Shown: positions 13,178 through 14,063 of the stretch, piece after piece
Layout: every line of letters starts with the position of its first letter
Numbering within the stretch: the stretch's first letter is position 1
NCBI GenBank assembly: GCA_031278965.1
Contig: JAITJJ010000111.1
Location: forward strand, 1 to 14,063
Origin: Deferribacteraceae bacterium
Lineage (GTDB): Bacteria > Chrysiogenota > Deferribacteres > Deferribacterales > JAISNW01
Direction of reading: 5' to 3'
Length of the DNA stretch: 14,063 nt
Translations under genes and position numbers: made by a program
The notes under the pieces: model-generated
The model's input: the letters and a program-made list of their open reading frames with translations, nothing else
Databases searched by the model: none
Told to the model about the DNA's origin: nothing

Positions 13178-14063
13178 TAAACATCTCCATTTATATCAGA
13201 TTCCCAAGCGGCGTAAACATCGCTAGAGGCTTCTTTTATGAGGGTAAGCATCCTTAAAGATTCCGCGACACTCCAAGCCTGAGAGATAGTGCCGCCGGGT
13301 ATATGCGGGGGATCTCCGTCAAACACCTCGGATATGGTGCCGATCCCCGCTTCCTTTAAGTGGTTTATGAAGAGCGGTTTTAGCCCCTCCAACAATTTTA
13401 ATACGGTAGTGTTGCTGTTCCATGCAGTGCGCAGCATCCCTTCCACAAAAGCACCCAAAAGCCACGGCCAGACTGTTCCCTGATGGTAAGCTCCGTCCCG
13501 CTTTTCTATCCCGCCTGCATATTCGGCGGCGTAGCCTTGCGAGCCCGGCGCCAGAGTGCGCAGGCCGACAGGGGTGAATAGGTGGTGGCGAACCCTTTTG
13601 ACAAGCTCCGTATGGTGTTCTTCCGGGAGGATTGCATACGGAAGAGATACCGCAAATATCTGATTCGGTCTGAAAGTGGTATCAACATGGTCGGCTCTCC
13701 AAACATCCGCCAGGTATCCGCCCAATGAATCTGTAACCCAAAAGCGGCGGAAAAATTCATCTTTCATCTTTTTAAGCTGCGCTTTGTGATTCCATTTTGT
13801 GTCTTTAAACTCCGCCGCCAATTGGTCGGAAAAAGCGATAGCATTATACCAGAGGGCGTTGATCTCAACAGGGAAGCCGTTGCGGGGGGTGATCGCCCTT
13901 CCGTTTACAGTGGCGTCCATCCACGTGAGTTGAGTATTGGGGGCACCGGCGCTTAACAAGCCCGCTTCGTCAACTTCCGTGTACTCAACGGTGCCGGAAG
14001 CATATCCTTTTATTATATCTTTAATAGTAGTCCAGAACTCTCTTTTTACCGTGCTTATCTGAT
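13177..14063 (-). CDS. Glycogen debranching enzyme (amylo-alpha-1,6-glucosidase), C-terminal part
   Basis: The frame runs off the right edge without a stop, so the N-terminal part is outside the window and about 295 residues are seen. The in-window TTG at 13957-13959 is not the start. The sequence matches the (alpha/alpha)6 glucosidase domain of bacterial/archaeal-type debranching enzymes: QLTWMDA (Asp near 13915-13917, a likely catalytic acid region), NGFPVEINALWYNA, TTFRPNQIFAVSLPYA, GAYHQGTVWPWLLGAF, and the closing block TISEVFDGDPPHIPGGTISQ followed by AWSVAE. The Glu in SEVFDG is the probable second catalytic residue. It would release glucose from alpha-1,6 branch stubs of glycogen in the cytoplasm. 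It is the first of three co-directional genes seen in this operon; a promoter, if adjacent, lies outside the window. Confidence 0.94.
   Translation of the reverse strand, partial: QISTVKREFWTTIKDIIKGYASGTVEYTEVDEAGLLSAGAPNTQLTWMDATVNGRAITPRNGFPVEINALWYNAIAFSDQLAAEFKDTKWNHKAQLKKMKDEFFRRFWVTDSLGGYLADVWRADHVDTTFRPNQIFAVSLPYAILPEEHHTELVKRVRHHLFTPVGLRTLAPGSQGYAAEYAGGIEKRDGAYHQGTVWPWLLGAFVEGMLRTAWNSNTTVLKLLEGLKPLFINHLKEAGIGTISEVFDGDPPHIPGGTISQAWSVAESLRMLTLIKEASSDVYAAWESDINGDV

Overview
The window reads as part of the chromosome of a Gram-negative (two-membrane), probably anaerobic or fermentative bacterium. A TonB-dependent outer-membrane receptor and a lipoprotein indicate an outer membrane, and a one-chain pyruvate:ferredoxin oxidoreductase indicates anaerobic pyruvate metabolism. 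By memory the gene mix would fit groups such as Deferribacterota, but nothing here (no rRNA or tRNA) fixes the phylum. Coding density is high. I see no IS element, phage gene, CRISPR array or tRNA.

Left block, + strand (1-3075): the C-terminal part of a gene resembling type 1 periplasmic ligand-binding proteins, then a sigma70-type promoter, a cobalamin (B12) riboswitch, a btuB-like TonB-dependent receptor and a strong intrinsic terminator. This is a self-contained B12-uptake unit: B12 binding to the leader should switch off synthesis of the receptor.

Middle block, - strand (9809 down to 3093): a promoter, nifJ (pyruvate:ferredoxin oxidoreductase), a small cysteine-containing lipoprotein, a 65-77 residue basic protein and an 835-residue protein made of two GT4 glycosyltransferase domains in tandem. 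The junctions are TAATG overlaps or a 9-base gap, so the four genes look like one operon although their roles differ. The GT gene converges on btuB, with the terminator hairpin between them. The N-terminal half of its second GT domain is markedly AT-rich.

A 634-base interval (9724-10357) holds no convincing gene. It contains the nifJ promoter, a pair of direct repeats, a dense group of inverted repeats that could fold as an RNA pseudoknot, and the terminator of the right-hand operon.

Right block, - strand (14063 down to 10358): glycogen debranching enzyme (C-terminal part), a GT4/glycogen-synthase-like glycosyltransferase and a GH57 alpha-glucan enzyme, tightly coupled. This is a known type of alpha-glucan (glycogen-like) metabolism cluster. 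The GH57 protein carries an unusual Lys/Ala/Pro-rich, histone-H1-like tail of about 80 residues.

No clearly new system is evident. The best leads are the structured intergenic element, the H1-like tail on GH57, and the unexplained nifJ-lipoprotein-small protein-glycosyltransferase operon.
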